A stretch of DNA of 64,000 bases from positions 8,273,591-8,337,590 of the forward strand of contig CAKAKS010000067.1 in the NCBI GenBank assembly GCA_916700875.1, written 5' to 3'. Below are positions 46,881 to 61,300 of this stretch, piece by piece. How positions within the stretch are numbered: the stretch's first letter is position 1; each line of letters starts with the position of its first letter. The position numbers and the translations under genes are program-made. The notes under the pieces were generated by a model. It saw only the letters and a program-made list of their open reading frames with translations, had not been told where the DNA came from and made no database searches. The DNA comes from Sebastes aleutianus (lineage: Eukaryota; Chordata; Actinopteri; Perciformes; Sebastidae).

Positions 46881-48835
46881 TAAGAACTGTATTAAATTGC
46901 AGAAGCAGTGCACTGGATTCTAAGCCATTAACAGGAGAGTGAAAGCGAGCGTTGGGGTTGCCGCTGTGTCCTGGAAGACAAGTGTTTTTTTTTTTCAATG
47001 GCAGAAAAGAAAAGTTGTTTGTAAAGATCCGGGGTTCCTGCAGAAACAAGAGTTTGATTGACCTGAAGCTGAATGTATTTCATCTCACATTTCCTGCAAA
47101 TTGATCGTCCTTCCAAAGCCCTGAAATCATGAACATCCCGCTCCAGACTTTTTCAAAACTTTTCAGACCTGCGTAGGAACCCTGTTGATTTGAAAAGGCC
47201 TCAACTCTAAACGGATCGCTGCAGCCCGTCTCTTTCTGCTCTGGACTGTGCTCTCCTTCAGCAACATGGACCTGGAAAAAAATATAAGAATGTATTCCTC
47301 CTGTTTCTGTTCAAATCTGCAAAATGTGTGTGTTTTGTTTCTGGCTAGACTAATCACCAAAAACCACCCTGTCATGTCAAAATGCTCTGTACAGTAATCA
47401 TTCTGCATTATGGCAATTCCTCCATCTTTAATCATGCTAATATAAAACCAGAAGGGGCTACACAAAAACACTACTGTCAATACAGTACGAGAGGTTTTGT
47501 CGAAGCATTTCATCGGAGAAAAACAATCTCGTCATCACAAGTGAGAATCAGACAATCACATGAAAATCTGCAGACGAGCCGACGCTTCTAAATTAGACCC
47601 GTAGCTGTTCTGTATTCGTTTAGTACTGAAGTATTTTAGGAGCTACTGTAGCAAAGTAATGTTAGTGAAGCCGATTAGAAATGTTCAGTAAAGACTGAAT
47701 GAGAGGTCAAAAGGTCACCAGTTCTGGGTTTATTACTGTGATCATACCAGAGGTGGTGTATCTCAATCACTGTGTCTTCACTGTGTGACGTTCATCAGCC
47801 GCCGCCGGCAGTTCTGTTTTTATAAATTAGCATTAATGAAGAGGAGACGTGAGGATTTATTTTTCTGACTTCCTGTTTTCTGTTACGTTTTATTTTTTGG
47901 CATTATCTGACGTGTGCAATATGTCCTAAATCCAAAAGAAAAAAAAGGTGCAATTTGTTTGACTGAAAAAGTAGCATTTTTTTGTTTTGTATTCAGTTGT
48001 AAGATGTTACTATCCAAACTTATAACACTGCATGCAAACAAGCTTGAAAACGGTGACGAGAGCAAATCAACTTTGCATTTTAACAGTTATATCTTCTAGT
48101 TTGTGGATGAAACTTTAAAAAACTGGGTTTTTGTTAAAACAATTCTTTTTTTCCTTTTTTAAATAAACATCAGTCAAAAATGTTTGAAAAGCCAAAAACC
48201 CTGTACATCTTTTTTTCCCCCCCTTTACACTACAAATGTCAAGAAAAGTGGTCTTTATCAAAAAAAAACTGTAGTATATGTAAAATAAAAACTTATAGAA
48301 AATTTAAATGAGTGTTTAGTTTTTGACTTCTGTTCAGGTTCTTCAAAAAGTTTCATTCCTAAATCTGATTACTGAAAGAAAACAACAAATGTTAAATAAT
48401 TGACAGTGCAAAATTAAACAAGATATTTTAATTGGTATATTTTTAAGCAGGATAGGCAAATTCAATCCACAATTAAAAACAAAATATAGCCTTGATTCTG
48501 TTTTAGAGATTATTATTACAGAGCCTATCATTTTGTAAATATAAACAACGTGACATCATCGATCTTCGCAAACAAGTATGTTTTAACAGAAAATAAAATG
48601 ATGGGTAACAGTGTGTTTTAAATATTTAGGCCAAAGTGTTTATAGAAAACTTAAATTTGATTCATGATGTTTTCCTAAAAAGGAGAAATGTTGTGACCAC
48701 AGTAACATTTCGCAACTAAATAATGTAGCAGACAGTTTTGAGGTAAACCTGTTGGAAGATGGTATTTATGTATTTGGCTCAGTGTGTTTGTTATGGCTTC
48801 TTGTGTAGCATTTATTACAATGCTGTGGTTGAAAC

Positions 48836-49316
48836 TTTAAAGGGTCAGTTCACTCAAATTACTACCCCCAAAAAAAGTTATTTTTCTGGTTATTCTTTAT
48901 AATTCAAAGTAACAGTGTTCATTTGGGACTAAATCTTCAGATGAAAGTTGCTCCAATAAAACTACTTACATGGGACTTTGTTTATTAAATAAATAACTGA
49001 CGAAACAATCTCACCATAAAGGTCCATTTAGTAGCTGTTCTGGAGCTTTTGATCAGCAGATATGGTTGATGTTCAGATTTTATTTTTCTTCTTGTCCATG
49101 TTAGCTTAAAGTTGAGTTTGGAAGTTCATTATTTTCCCAGTTGTAAATTCCAAGGTCAAGAATCAACTTTCAATCTCAACATTGTTAAGTATTTCAAATG
49201 TTATTTTAAAGCTGTGAGCAGCATAAAACTAATTTAATCTGCATGGGTTGATATCGCAACGGGTAAGAAAGAAAATAGAAATCCTTCCTGGAATTTGGGT
49301 GAACTGCTCCTTTAAA
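48836..49316. mobile_element. MITE with about 25-bp TIRs and TTTAA ends
   Basis: It begins TTTAAAGGGTCAGTTCACTC and ends GGGTGAACTGCTCCTTTAAA. The arms pair at most positions over about 25 bases, and TTAA is present at both ends. It has no ORF of note. It lies between the tail-to-tail genes zfyve9 and cc2d1b. Confidence 0.7.
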
Positions 49317-49319
49317 AAA

Positions 49320-50979
49320 AAACGAAGGACTCTGATGCATAGTTGTAAAAAGTAGTTCCACACATTTGAAGGAGTAGTTCAACATCTTGGGAAATACATC
49401 GAAATACATCCCATCGGACGCTCTGCAAGAAGAATAAGCATATTTCCCAAAAGGTCAAACTATTCCTAAAATATGTACAGGATATAATATGAAAGTTTAG
49501 TCACCCAATCGTGTTTACTTAAAATGACTTTGAATGGATGTCTGCCTCAAGATAAAAATTAACATTTAGCATTTTAGACATTAACAATTAAAGATCAGCC
49601 CAACTTCGCTCCTCTGTGATTCTAATCTGCACAACGTTGTGCCAGTGAGTGTAAACAAGACAAATATAAATCTAACACACCTAAAGCCACGGATAAGTGT
49701 GAGTGCAGTTTAGTGACCACAGTTAAAGGACTTAACTAATGAAAGTGAAAGGTGCCAAAAAAAGGGAGTGGTCTTCAAAATAATTCTATAAATTGTTCCT
49801 GTCTTTAAATCGTACCATAATTTTCTTGGCTTACTCCTTTTAAAACATCTGAGAGCTGCTGCGTCCGCCTGTGTTCTCACACTGAAAACCAGATGAATTG
49901 TGTGGGAAAAAAATAAAAACAGTCCCGTCGCACATTAAACTCTCGCGTCATCGTAACAGGTTTTGGCAGCTAAAGGGCGGTTTTCAAATATGCAGGATTT
50001 TACAGCAACAGTGATTACTTTGGTATTAGTGCATAGGTGCAGTTCTAGATACCAGAGCTGTAATAATATGAGGAATATGTACACATTCTCTGATATATTA
50101 TATTAACTAAAGTCATGTCGGGCAGCAGGATCAGGTTAGCTCGACGCCGAGCCCCTCAGCAGAGGACACGCTGTCTGCCGTCCTCCAGGAGATGGAGTGA
50201 TGCACGAGGAGACCTTTTTGGGGAAACGTTGTGCCGCGAGTCTGCCCTGATGCATCACGAGCTTATATCTGCATTCAATCTGTGTGAATCACCAGCGATC
50301 GTACAAACCAGAGAGCAATCCATCCCTCGATTTAGACAACAAGTATTTGTCCCTCAGCTGGTGTCAGACTGAAGACAGACACTACTGTAAACCAGCTCCA
50401 TGTCTCCTGGTGGACTGCAGTATGAAAGGGAGCTCTTGTGTCTTGCAAAATGTGCAAAAGTTTAACAAGTCAAAAACCCGTGTAGGTCTGAGTCGACTCC
50501 GAACAACAGACCGTCCTCATCACATACCAAACTCCCTCCTCCTCCTACTCCTCCTCTTCCTCCAAGTGTTTCTGATTGAGTGCCTTTAATCTGCAAGACA
50601 AAGAAGTTGTTATCAGTCGGGTGAATCAAACGCATCCTTGAACACCTACATTTAAAAGAGTGGGTCACTTCTCGGCTTGCTTTCCAAGAGTTAGATGAGA
50701 AGATCAACACCATTCTCCCAACTGCGAGTGGTATCAATCCTCTCATCTAACTCAAGGCTACTGTATTTCCTACGTCAAACAATTCATTCAATTTTCATTC
50801 AAGACAGACAAAAAAAAAAGGAAGACAATTACCTTTATCTTGTGAATCTTCTTTCATCTTGCAGCAGCAGCATCTAAACGAGAACCTTGGAGATAAAAAA
50901 GAACGAGCATCAGACGTGTTTTTACACAATCTCAGGTTCATCTTTTGAGATAACAATGCTGTAAAAAAACCACTATGAT
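49320..50979. other. zfyve9-cc2d1b convergent spacer and presumed cc2d1b 3' UTR
   Basis: No gene is seen. The cc2d1b 3' UTR should occupy the right part on the minus strand, but I cannot fix its poly(A) site. ORFs of 60-100 aa here (for example 50115-50372 and 50462-50746) lack conserved features. Confidence 0.4.
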
Positions 50980-51111
50980 TCATGTTACCTGTGACCTGTC
51001 GATCACCAGCCAGCGCTCGGTGCTCGTCTGCATGTCCTGTCCGCTCAGAGGCTCTCGCAGTCGGACCTTCACTTCAACGCGACCGCCTGTGGGTTTACGA
51101 CCGTCCATCAC
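50980..51111 (-). CDS. cc2d1b: cc2d1b terminal coding exon
   Basis: It encodes VMDGRKPTGGRVEVKVRLRE then PLSGQDMQTSTERWLVIDRS, a strong match to the CC2D1B C-terminus. Reading on gives QVT and a TGA at 50980-50982. Alternatively CAG|GTAACA at 50988 could be a donor joining to an exon after CTCCAAG near 50890, giving VLV and a stop. The two versions differ only in the last few residues. I chose the simpler read-through. Confidence 0.7.
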   Translation of the reverse strand: MMDGRKPTGGRVEVKVRLREPLSGQDMQTSTERWLVIDRSQVT

Positions 51112-54100
51112 CTGGTGAGAGAGACACAAGGGTCCAAGATACTCAGTAAACATCTCAGATAAAATGACTGATATGGCTCCATTTCTCTCAATGAGCTTTG
51201 TTTCGTGGTGTTGCTTTTCGATCGATCTAACTCACCTCTACGATCTCCCTGATTTCACTCTGCGTCTCCAGTTTTTCCAGCTTTACGAGGGCCGTCCCGA
51301 TCGGCTTGCAGCTCCGCAAGAAACCGCTGTGAGACGACACACAGCAACAGCATCAATGCAACAGTCTCAACACTGAACAACACACTGCTTATTTATTAGC
51401 TACTCTCACATGAATAATAAAACACAGCTCCGGCTCTCACCTGTTTACTTGTTGCAGTGTTCGGAGATACTTTGCTGACAAATTTGCACGTAAAACTAAG
51501 GACCATTCCTGTGGGTTCACATGTTTTAGTCCCGTAACGTAAGATTTCATATTACTTTGATAAATGTTATGTTGTGTTTTTTCCCCTCCTTTCCTTTCAG
51601 TCCAATATGAAAATCAACTTGCAGCATCCATTACAGTGATTTTTTAGTCGTAAGGCTGGGCGATGTGTTTTTATTATTAAGATATATCAGGGTTTTTATG
51701 TCTAAATGAACGCTGAAAAGTTTAATTGTACCAAAATATGTCACTTTATAAAAACATTTTGGGGTTTTGTTTAGAGTAAAAACACAAATATATACTTTTA
51801 ATATAACTGAATGTGCTGACATGATTATTGCAAATATCTTTTTTGTGTACAATTTGAGCAAATATTATATATAACATATAAATATTGTGATAATCATGAA
51901 CTTTGTCCATTCATATTCAGTTGCCTTGATGTTGTTGTCACATGGTGATGACTGAGCAGGGAAAACCATTATTTTTTTGCTGCGTTTAAAGAAGCTCAGA
52001 CTTCTGAAATTTGAGCCAAAATCCAGAAAAGCCTCACACTCTCTGACAGCGACCTGCTGCTGCGGTCGATTACCAAAGTGCAGCTCCGGGAGGACGCTGC
52101 CCTGCAGCGGGAGCAGCTGGAGCAGCTGGCTGTGACTCACCCTTTGTGCAGCAGCTCCAGTTTGAGGCCTTTAGACGTCACCACCCTCCTGAAGCCGCGG
52201 TGGTTACGGTTGATTGACAGATTGAAGCTCTGGTTGTATTCTGGTTGAAAAGAGATGAAGTCATTTGTTAAAAGAAAAAAACTATTTTGTAAACAAAATC
52301 TATAAAGTGACTCAACATCCATATTAACCTGGAATGTAATGTAAATTATTGTTTATTATTATTAGTTAGTTTTATTTGCACTTTGGATATATTTTGTACC
52401 ATGAACGTTTGCACATTCTTTAGTCAGTACTTTTAGTTTTAAAACATTATACAGGTCTTTTCATTAAAAACAAACATTTTCATATTTCTTGTTGTAAATT
52501 TCTATTTTATATTTATGACTTAACTTTTGCAGTACTTGTATTTCTACCTACTTGGCATTAAACCTGATTATTATTCTCAATATACTGTATTCCTAAGACG
52601 GTATACATCTTTGCGTTGATTTATTCTTGTTTTTATTATTTAAAAATAAAATTGCTCATATAGTCATAAATGTGTCATCTCAGAAAAATAAATTCAAGGT
52701 ATTAAATACCGATATTTACAATAATTTTAATAGTTCCTGGATTTGCTTTGTTTCTAAAAGCACTGTAGCATCACATGCATGAGGAGTATTGTGTCTATAC
52801 CTCTTAGGAAAAGTGAAACTTAAATTAATTTTGATTGTTTCAATTTTAGATAAATTGAAGAGATGTTTAAGTTTATGTAAGATAACTTCAGCACATGCGT
52901 GCCAAAATTACAAAATATTGAATGCCCTTCCAGAAAAACACAGTTTTTTTCAATCAGAAGAGTAGAGTATAATATTCTGAAAATAAAATCTCCACATCTA
53001 CCTACAGCGATGTTGTTCATGTCTCACCTGGGGAGTTAGTGTTCTTGATGACAGCTGTTTTGTGTTTCTGCGGCTGCTCCTGGTGGCAACAAAACAGAAA
53101 GCAAACACTTTAAGGAGAGACGTCAGCTGTTTAAATCGTCTCAGCAGCCGGCGGGTGGCGGCTGTGAAAATGAAAACGAGCTGTAGTTTGAGTGTCTTAC
53201 CGTGCTGGGGTACGGGAAGTCGAACTTGACGTATGCATCCAGATCGTTTGTTTGGATTCCTGAAGGAAAAGAGAAACTTTATCACAAATCAACCAGTATG
53301 TGCTCTTACTCAAGTGGTTTTCTCTTTTTTTTAACCAAACCTTAAACTCTTAACTGAATTTCAAAAAGCTGGATGACAAAAGGTCATAATGACATAAAGC
53401 TAAAGGTCACAACAACTTATATTTAAGACTTTAGTGGAACTTGAAACTGAGAACAAGACCAAATTCAAACAGAAAAAAATACAAAATGAAAATAACTGTT
53501 GACTTACTGTGAGATTTTAATTAAGATTTAAGGTTAAACTTTTTTACCAGAATCACAGCAAAGCAAGAAACCATCATTTTAAGGCTTCAAAAATTGAATT
53601 GAAGCTGTAAAACACTACCTTTCAGTGTTTACAGAACCATTATTTTGCAGTACTTGCAGACACCATGTGGACCTACTGTACTGTATATAAGGCCTGATAG
53701 ATAACAATGCTTGTTTTTACCAGTAGGAGCAGGAAGATTCATCCCTTTGACGATGACAACAACCATGTCAGTGCTGCTCAGGTCTGGAAATATCCTGAAG
53801 AGAAGGGAAAGAAGGGAGGAAGGAACCAAGGAAAGAAGAGAGAAAGTTTGTATGAAAAGACAGAGAAATAGAGATGAGTGATTTATTGCTTTGGCGTCCA
53901 CATTAAGCACAAAACGGAGTAAAGTCAAAAATGCTTCAGGAAAAAAAAAAAAGGGCAGAAAGAAAAGAATCGGAGGAGTTAGCAGTTCTAATGTTTGAAT
54001 ACATAATACAAAATGTTTGATGTAAAATATCAAGGCACATCTCAAGTGATAGATAGCCTCCAATATATCAAACATACACTCAGTGGCCAAATTATTATTA

Positions 54101-55296
54101 TTAAAAGTCTGAACTACGACCTCAATAATAAACATATAGTTAACACCTCTCTGACAGAGTCAACAAAAACTGAACATTAGAATCTTCCTAAATATAGAAT
54201 TTGTGGCAGATCTGTTGTATTGCATTAAATTGTGTAGGTGTATTTAACAACCAGGGAGTGTACTATATATATATATATATATATATATTTAAACATTTTA
54301 AATATTTAAACAAAGCATCTTTTACTTTACCGCAAGCTTCTATCTAACTTTTGCAGTATAATATCTACCTGACGGTGTGAAACGATCTCTCCTCGAAGTG
54401 GTGTTTAGGAGGAGGCAGACTTTTGGACTGAGCCAGCTTCAGGACCTCCAGACTCTTCTTACAACTCTCCGCCATCTTCTCAAACCTGGAGCGCACGCAC
54501 ACACGCACACACACGCACACACACGCACAGGAAGAGGAAAGATCGTCTGTGAGACATCAGCCGACTCTATGTGGTTATTATCTATATAACATCATACTGT
54601 TGTTCACTGTGTATTTTAACTAGGGCTGTCAAAGTTAACGCGATAATAACACATTAATGCAAATTCATTTTAACGCCACTAATATCTTTAAGGCATCTTT
54701 AAGGCAATCAATCTTTCTGAGGTTGTAGCGGGCTCAGTTTTAAAGCCAGAGTGAAGATACTGGCATCATATGAAACTAGAAATCCTAAGGAAAAACTGTC
54801 AAGTCTGACCTCAACATATGTGAATGTAAATGGGTTCTATGGGTACCCACGAGTCTCCCCTTTACAGACATGCCCACTTTATGATAATCACATGCAGTTT
54901 GGGGCAAGTCATAGTCAAGTCAGCACACTGACACACTGACAGCTGCTGTTGTCTGTTGGGCTGCAGTTTGCCATGTTATGATTTGAGCATATTTATTATG
55001 CTAAATGCAGTACCTGTGAGGGTTTCTGGACAATATTTGTCATTGTTTTGTGTTGTTAATTAATTTCAAACAATATATATATATACATACATTTGTATAT
55101 ACCATATTGAGTATTAAATACTTGACAAATGTCCCTTTGAGGTACATTTTGATCGATTGACAGCCCTAATTTTAAGATGTAACTAATCAGGTATACAGCT
55201 CAATCAAAGATGCAAAAAGAAAGTAATATAGAAAATAATTAGTTGTTTTAGTGTAACCTCATAATCAGTCAGTCAGTCAGTCAGTCAGTCAGTCAG

Positions 55297-55358
<62 letters not shown>

Positions 55359-58300
55359 CAAGTAATAAATGTAATAATGGTTTTGGACTGTGAGACAAAA
55401 TAAACTATCTAATAAAATCACTTTGGACTCTGGAAACAGATTTCTGTAATTTTGTTTGTACAGTTTAACTGAATAATGGAATCATTTTAGAAAATGGATA
55501 ATGAATTGAATCCAAAAAGATAAACAGGCTTATTGCCAATGAAAATAGTTGTTAGTCTGTAAAGCTTACTTTGTTGTTTCGGTGACGTTCCCCAGGTGTG
55601 TGAACTGCTTGGAGTGAGTCATACATTTCTAAAAAAAGGAGGAAGAAGAATCAATTTCAGACATCTCAAGGAAAATGTTTGTCTTCACAGCCAGAACAAG
55701 AAAACTGTGGAGCAACCAGACTGGGAACAGGAAAACTAAATCTTCGTCGGCATCCGAGATGAAAATGTTGGATTCTGGAGAGATTAAAGTGTCTTAGTCT
55801 ACTAAGGTATCACTTAATTAAAAAGGGAAATACACAAACTAAATTGATTTTATTAATTTAATCTACTTTGTAATGAGACTCGATATCAGTGTCGGAGAGT
55901 TCTATTGTTTTCCAACCATGTAATTGATGTGTGCATCAATTTGGTATATTTATATAATGTTCATTTAAAAAACATCTTGTTTCTATTCTATGTTTACTGC
56001 TAGTTTGTTTCAATGACCACATTTACTCATGAAGAGGATAAACATCAGTCTTATCAACATCCTGCACTAACTGAACATGATGCTCTAGTATACTTCACCC
56101 TTGGGAATCAACATTTTTATTTGGAAAATCAATGAGATAAGAGTTTGGTGATATGAGAAATGTAATTTCATCCAATTGCAAACATGCCCTGTGGTTGGAA
56201 AAAGTCAAAATGTTCATAGATTTTTGTATCATATAAAAGAAGCAGTAACAGTTTCCTTCTCCAGAATTGATTAATGATAATCTTGATTAATACTCCGTGG
56301 ACACAACATCATGATGATGTGTAATTTCTACCTCGTACTGCTCTTTGAGGATCTTGGCCAGTTGTGTGTAAAGCTGCTCTGCTTTCTCGGAGATCTGCAC
56401 ATCGCTGTGATGAACCAGGATGAAGTCCTCATCTTCGTCACCAGGGGGCGACGGCACCTGAAGGTCATAGCACAGAGAGGGTCAGCCTCAGTGGGACTTC
56501 TCCATGTGTTCACATCAGACATGAAATGCTGTTTATATTCTGATGGAAAGGAGCACTAGTATTACCCCTCATATCCACCACGGTCTAATTTAGTTACGAT
56601 TGTACTAAAGCATCCCAATTAAATGACATAAAGCGCACCTAGATCATCAAAGTTATGTCTCCTTGGGGACAATCTGTGGTGCAGCAGTTGAGTAAATCTG
56701 CGTTTAGTATTAACGACCTGCTTAATAACCTCTACACGGTTGATTCTAGGAAGCTGGAGAGAGTCTCAAACTCCTAAAATAAAAATACAGAGGGAACAAA
56801 CGATGAAAATTGTTGCATGTTGGAAAGATTGAAGTGGAAAAATGATATGGCTAAAGAACAATGGTACAGCTTTAGTGGATATATATCCAGAGAGAGCAAC
56901 CGAACCCTGACAAGGAACTGATGGTTTGGTACAGTACATCTGGAATTGTTACCATTCTATACCATGACTTCTCATGACCTTTTTATGACATACTATACTA
57001 TGACTTTTTTTATGACATAGTGTAATAACCTGATTTACATCAGTTATTTTGCATGGGGTGGCTGTAGAGCAGGTCGTCCACCAATCGGAAGGTCAGTGGT
57101 TAGATTTTTGTATGACATTTTTAATGACACACTATACTATGACTTTTTATAGGACTTTTTTACCGTGCTGATGTCCACAGTCTTGCCGCTGCGGGCAGCC
57201 TCGATCAAGGGGTCGAAGCTCTTGGCGGTGCGGAGGAAGATCTTTGCCTGCTCCATGTCGTTCTTCTGCTTCGCCTGCAGAGCCGCCTTCATGTACTGCT
57301 TCTTCCTGCCCTCCAGGAACTCCAGCTGCTGAGCCGCTGGAGGACGAAGAAAAACAGTAAGTAAACCGACTGTAACCAGATGAAGTTTTCAGTGGGGATC
57401 AGGTTTATCTCTGCAGAGATGCTTTATATTAATAGTTATGGCTGTCTCACTTTCTTACACAGTGATCCAAATACGGTCATTTGTAGCGTGGCTGAAGGTG
57501 GAAAGACCTGTATGTCAGAGAGGTGTTTTTGTTCTTGTCTGGAGAGTATCTGTTACGTTATTAGTATTAGGGCTGAACTAATAATTATTTTCTAGGGTTG
57601 TCAAAGTTAATGTGATAATAACGCATTAAGGCAAATTTGTTTTAACGCCACTAATTTATTTAACACATTAACGCAACTTGCAACTTTTTAGGTTGTAGCG
57701 GTTTTAAAGCTAGAGTGAAGCTACTTACGCTAAATATTGGCGAAGAAAAACTGTCATGGTCGTTTTCAATGGGGTCCCTTGAGAGCATTAAATACTTGAC
57801 AAATCTCCCTTTAAAATACATTTTGAACAGATAAAAAAATGTGCGATTAATCGATTGACAGTCCTACTATCTTCATTATCGATTAATCTGATGATTTCAA
57901 TATGCTTGTTTTGTCTGACTTGTCTAACAGTGTAAAAAACTAAAGATATTCAGTTTACACTCACATATGGCAGCAAATAAGTCACTTTTGAGAAGCTTGA
58001 ATTTTACCTTTTTTCTTGAAAAATGACAAACGATTAATCGTTTATCACAATAGCTGCCAATTTATTATCTGTCGATCGACTGATTGATTAATTGACTAAT
58101 CGTTGCCACTCTAATTCGTAATGTTGTGTATGTGCATTGTTCATATGATCATTGATTTTGGTCTCTTGTGCCGGTATTGTCCATCTCACATCACAGAACT
58201 CTGTCAACATGTGCTGCTACAGAGACAAACGTTAAAAGCACTTGAATAACTTTTAATGTTTTTAATAGACACAGAAATTAAATAGACTTCTGTTTCCTGT

Positions 58301-61300
58301 TGGGGACTGACCTGTTGGTGAGATTCCTCCCCTGGTGGATGTCCTGTCAGGTGAAGCTGACGGAGTCCTTTTCCGTCTTTGCCCTGCAGTGGGGACATCT
58401 AACGTGGGCTTCTTTGGCTCCTCTGGAACAGCAGGCTTAGACTGCAACAAACCAAAAAACACACCATCAACAATTTATCCACAAAACCTAAATCAAAAAA
58501 TTATAATAAAGATAGCCCACCTCCTCCTCCTCCTCCTCCTTCTCCTCCTCATCTTCATCTGCTATTTCTGTAGCATCAGTGGAGGCGAGCTTATCGGCTG
58601 CCTCCAGAGCAGCAATGAATCCCTGCTCTGCTCCCGTCGTCTTCTGGCCCGGGATTGGAGGAAAACCTAAAAGATAAAAGCTGATTTGTCATTCTGACTG
58701 GCATTACAGTTCTTAAACACTAGATTTACTCTTTTGGTCAAGTACAAAACACATCTTGTGGCGCTGATACAGAGACTCACTGACAGCTTTTAAAGATGAT
58801 GCAGTACACAGTCACACCCTCAGGACTACAGAACCCGAAATACCAATCCAATCCAATTTCACAGAGCTAAATGGGACTTGGAATTTACACTTAACTAAAA
58901 AAAAACATGACAAAAGAATCTCACCAGGGGGAACCGGCAGCTCGTCAAAGTTGACCGCTTTTCCTGCTTTGTGAGTTCGGATGGCACTCTGGTATTGCTG
59001 CAGGAGGAGAGAGGTTGAATATTATTTACAGAGTGGAGCTAATGGTTCCATAATGGGGTAAAGGGAGAAAGGATTTGTTGCAGTAAAGTGCTAGAAGTCT
59101 TCACAGTGCTTTCAGGAATAGTGCCGTTTTGTTGTTTAATGTCTGTACTGTTTTTTTCTTTTTTCATACACACATATCTTTTGATATCATTATTATATTT
59201 CAGGGCTGTCAATCGATTAATACATTTAATCGCGATTTAATCACATGATCACAATAAATCACACATTTTTTTATCTGTTCAAAATGTACCTTAAAGGGAG
59301 ATTTGTCAAGTATTTAATACTCTTATCAACATGGGAGTGGGCAAATATGCTTGCTTTATGCAAATGTATGTCTATATTTACTATTGGAAATCAATTAACA
59401 ACACAAAACAATGATTAATATTGTTCAGAAACCCTCACAGATACTGCATTTAGCATTAAAAAATATGCTCAAATCATAACATGGCAAACTGCAGCCCAAC
59501 AGGCAACAACAGCTGTCAGTGTGTCAGTGTGCTGACTTGACTATGACTTGCCCCAAACTGTATGTGATTATCATAAAGTGGGCATGTCTGTAAAGGGGAG
59601 ACTCGTGGGTACCCATAGGACCCATTTTCATTCACATATCTTGAGGTCAGAGGTCAAGGGACCCCTTTTGAAAATGGCCATGACAGATTTTCTTCACGAA
59701 AATTTAGCATAACTTTGGAGTGTTATGTAGTGTCCTTTGTGACAAGCTAGTATGACATGGTTGGTACCAATGGATTCTTTAGGTTTTTCTAGTTTCATAT
59801 GATGCCAGTATCTTCACTCTAGCTTTAAAACTGAGCCCGCTACAACCTACAAATCGCAAGTTGTGTTAATGCGTTGAAGAAATTTGTGGCATTAACGCGT
59901 TATTATCGTGATCGCTTTGGCAGCCCTATTATATTTACATTTTTATATTATTTGCCCATACACTTACTCTAATGTCTTCATAAACATGACAAATCTCTGT
60001 CATACTGTCTCTAAAATGAACTAGCTGACAAAAAAGAAGATGTAATGAGACCAACATGTTTTAACTCAACTAAATATTGTATTCACTTTTACACTGAACA
60101 CTTTGTACTTCATATTTCCTTCTGACTAAACTTAAACTACATTTCACATATGAAAACTCTGATTTATATTTTGTTATAAATGTGCCGGCTTCATTCTATT
60201 TATTACACCCGTAACTGAGAGATAATCATGTAGCAAGAGCCTGACAAACACAGCTTTAGCAGCAGAGTTCTGTAAATGTAGACGTAGACATCAGAGGAGA
60301 GTCTCTCCTTGTACCTTAGCGATACGGTCGTGCATTCGGGCCTTGCGGTCGTCTCCGCTGGCTTTGGCCTGATTGGACGCCTCCACATACTTGGCTCGTC
60401 TCTGCTCGAGAGCCTCCAGCGCGGTTTTGGGAACTGCAGGGGCTGATGGGTGGGCAGCGGCTGAGGGAGAACAACAACAGTGTTTACAGAGAGTTTCTCA
60501 ATATGTGTCGGTTTGAGATTTTACCTAAAAAAATGATGTTAATAAACAATTCTAAGAATGTACAGTCATGCTGTGAGGCTGTACTCGGGGACATCAGGGC
60601 TTTAAGCTAAATGCTAACACAAAGTTCAGCTGAGGCTGGTGGGAATGTTAATAGTTTTGTAAAATACACCAAAGTATTGGACAAATTTGAAATTTTGACG
60701 TGATGATGGCGCCACATAAAATGTCATGGGATCACCAAAGTCAGAAGAATTTATCCTCTGGAGACCTTGAATAACCGTAGCAATTTCCATGGCAATACAT
60801 CCAGTAGTTGTTGAGATATTTCAGACGGCACCGACTGACTATGCTGCTAGCGTGGCTACTAAAAATACTAAGAAATATCAGTTAGAAAAACTCAAAACTC
60901 GACACATTAGTAAGTTGGTTTTCTCCTTTCTTTTGTTTTGTCATCCAAAACATGGCTCCAGTGACATGTAGTTTAAGTTTGACTGTATTTCCATTACTTC
61001 TATTCACTCATGGCAGCCTGTCAAATTATCATTATCAGTCATGTAAAAGTTTACTGAATGTAGTGTTGTCTCTGTAGGCATGTTTTATACACATAACCAT
61101 GCACAACACAAGCAGTGTATTTTCTTCTCGTTGCAGTCACCTCCCATTAGCTGATTGACATAAAACACTGTACTGTAAAGATAAAGGGGAAACAGAAGTG
61201 CATGACTGGGCAAAGGCAAACATGCAAATACATAACAGCTAGTTAATATTGATATTATTACTACCTGGAGCTGCTGCAACCGGTTGGGTGACTTCTATGT

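Larger units (their letters stand above)
44486..48300 (+). other. zfyve9: Probable zfyve9 3' UTR and downstream region
   Basis: No coding exon follows the TAG at 44483-44485. Candidate poly(A) signals include AATAAA near 46131, 48162 and 48286; the cluster at the last site is in an A-rich setting and could be the distal end. The region holds a hairpin (44748-44802), an inverted-repeat element (44829-46160) and the hAT MITE nested in it. Short ORFs here lack family resemblance. Confidence 0.45.

Noticed and set aside
53629..54135. 168-aa minus-strand ORF
   Set aside because: Only its middle (53721-53794) is a real cc2d1b exon, and in that frame it matches the C2 domain; the flanks are intron sequence read through.
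55265..55358. Regular repeats that might suggest a CRISPR-like array
   Set aside because: Units are 4 bases and contiguous with no spacers, in a vertebrate genome; it is a microsatellite.
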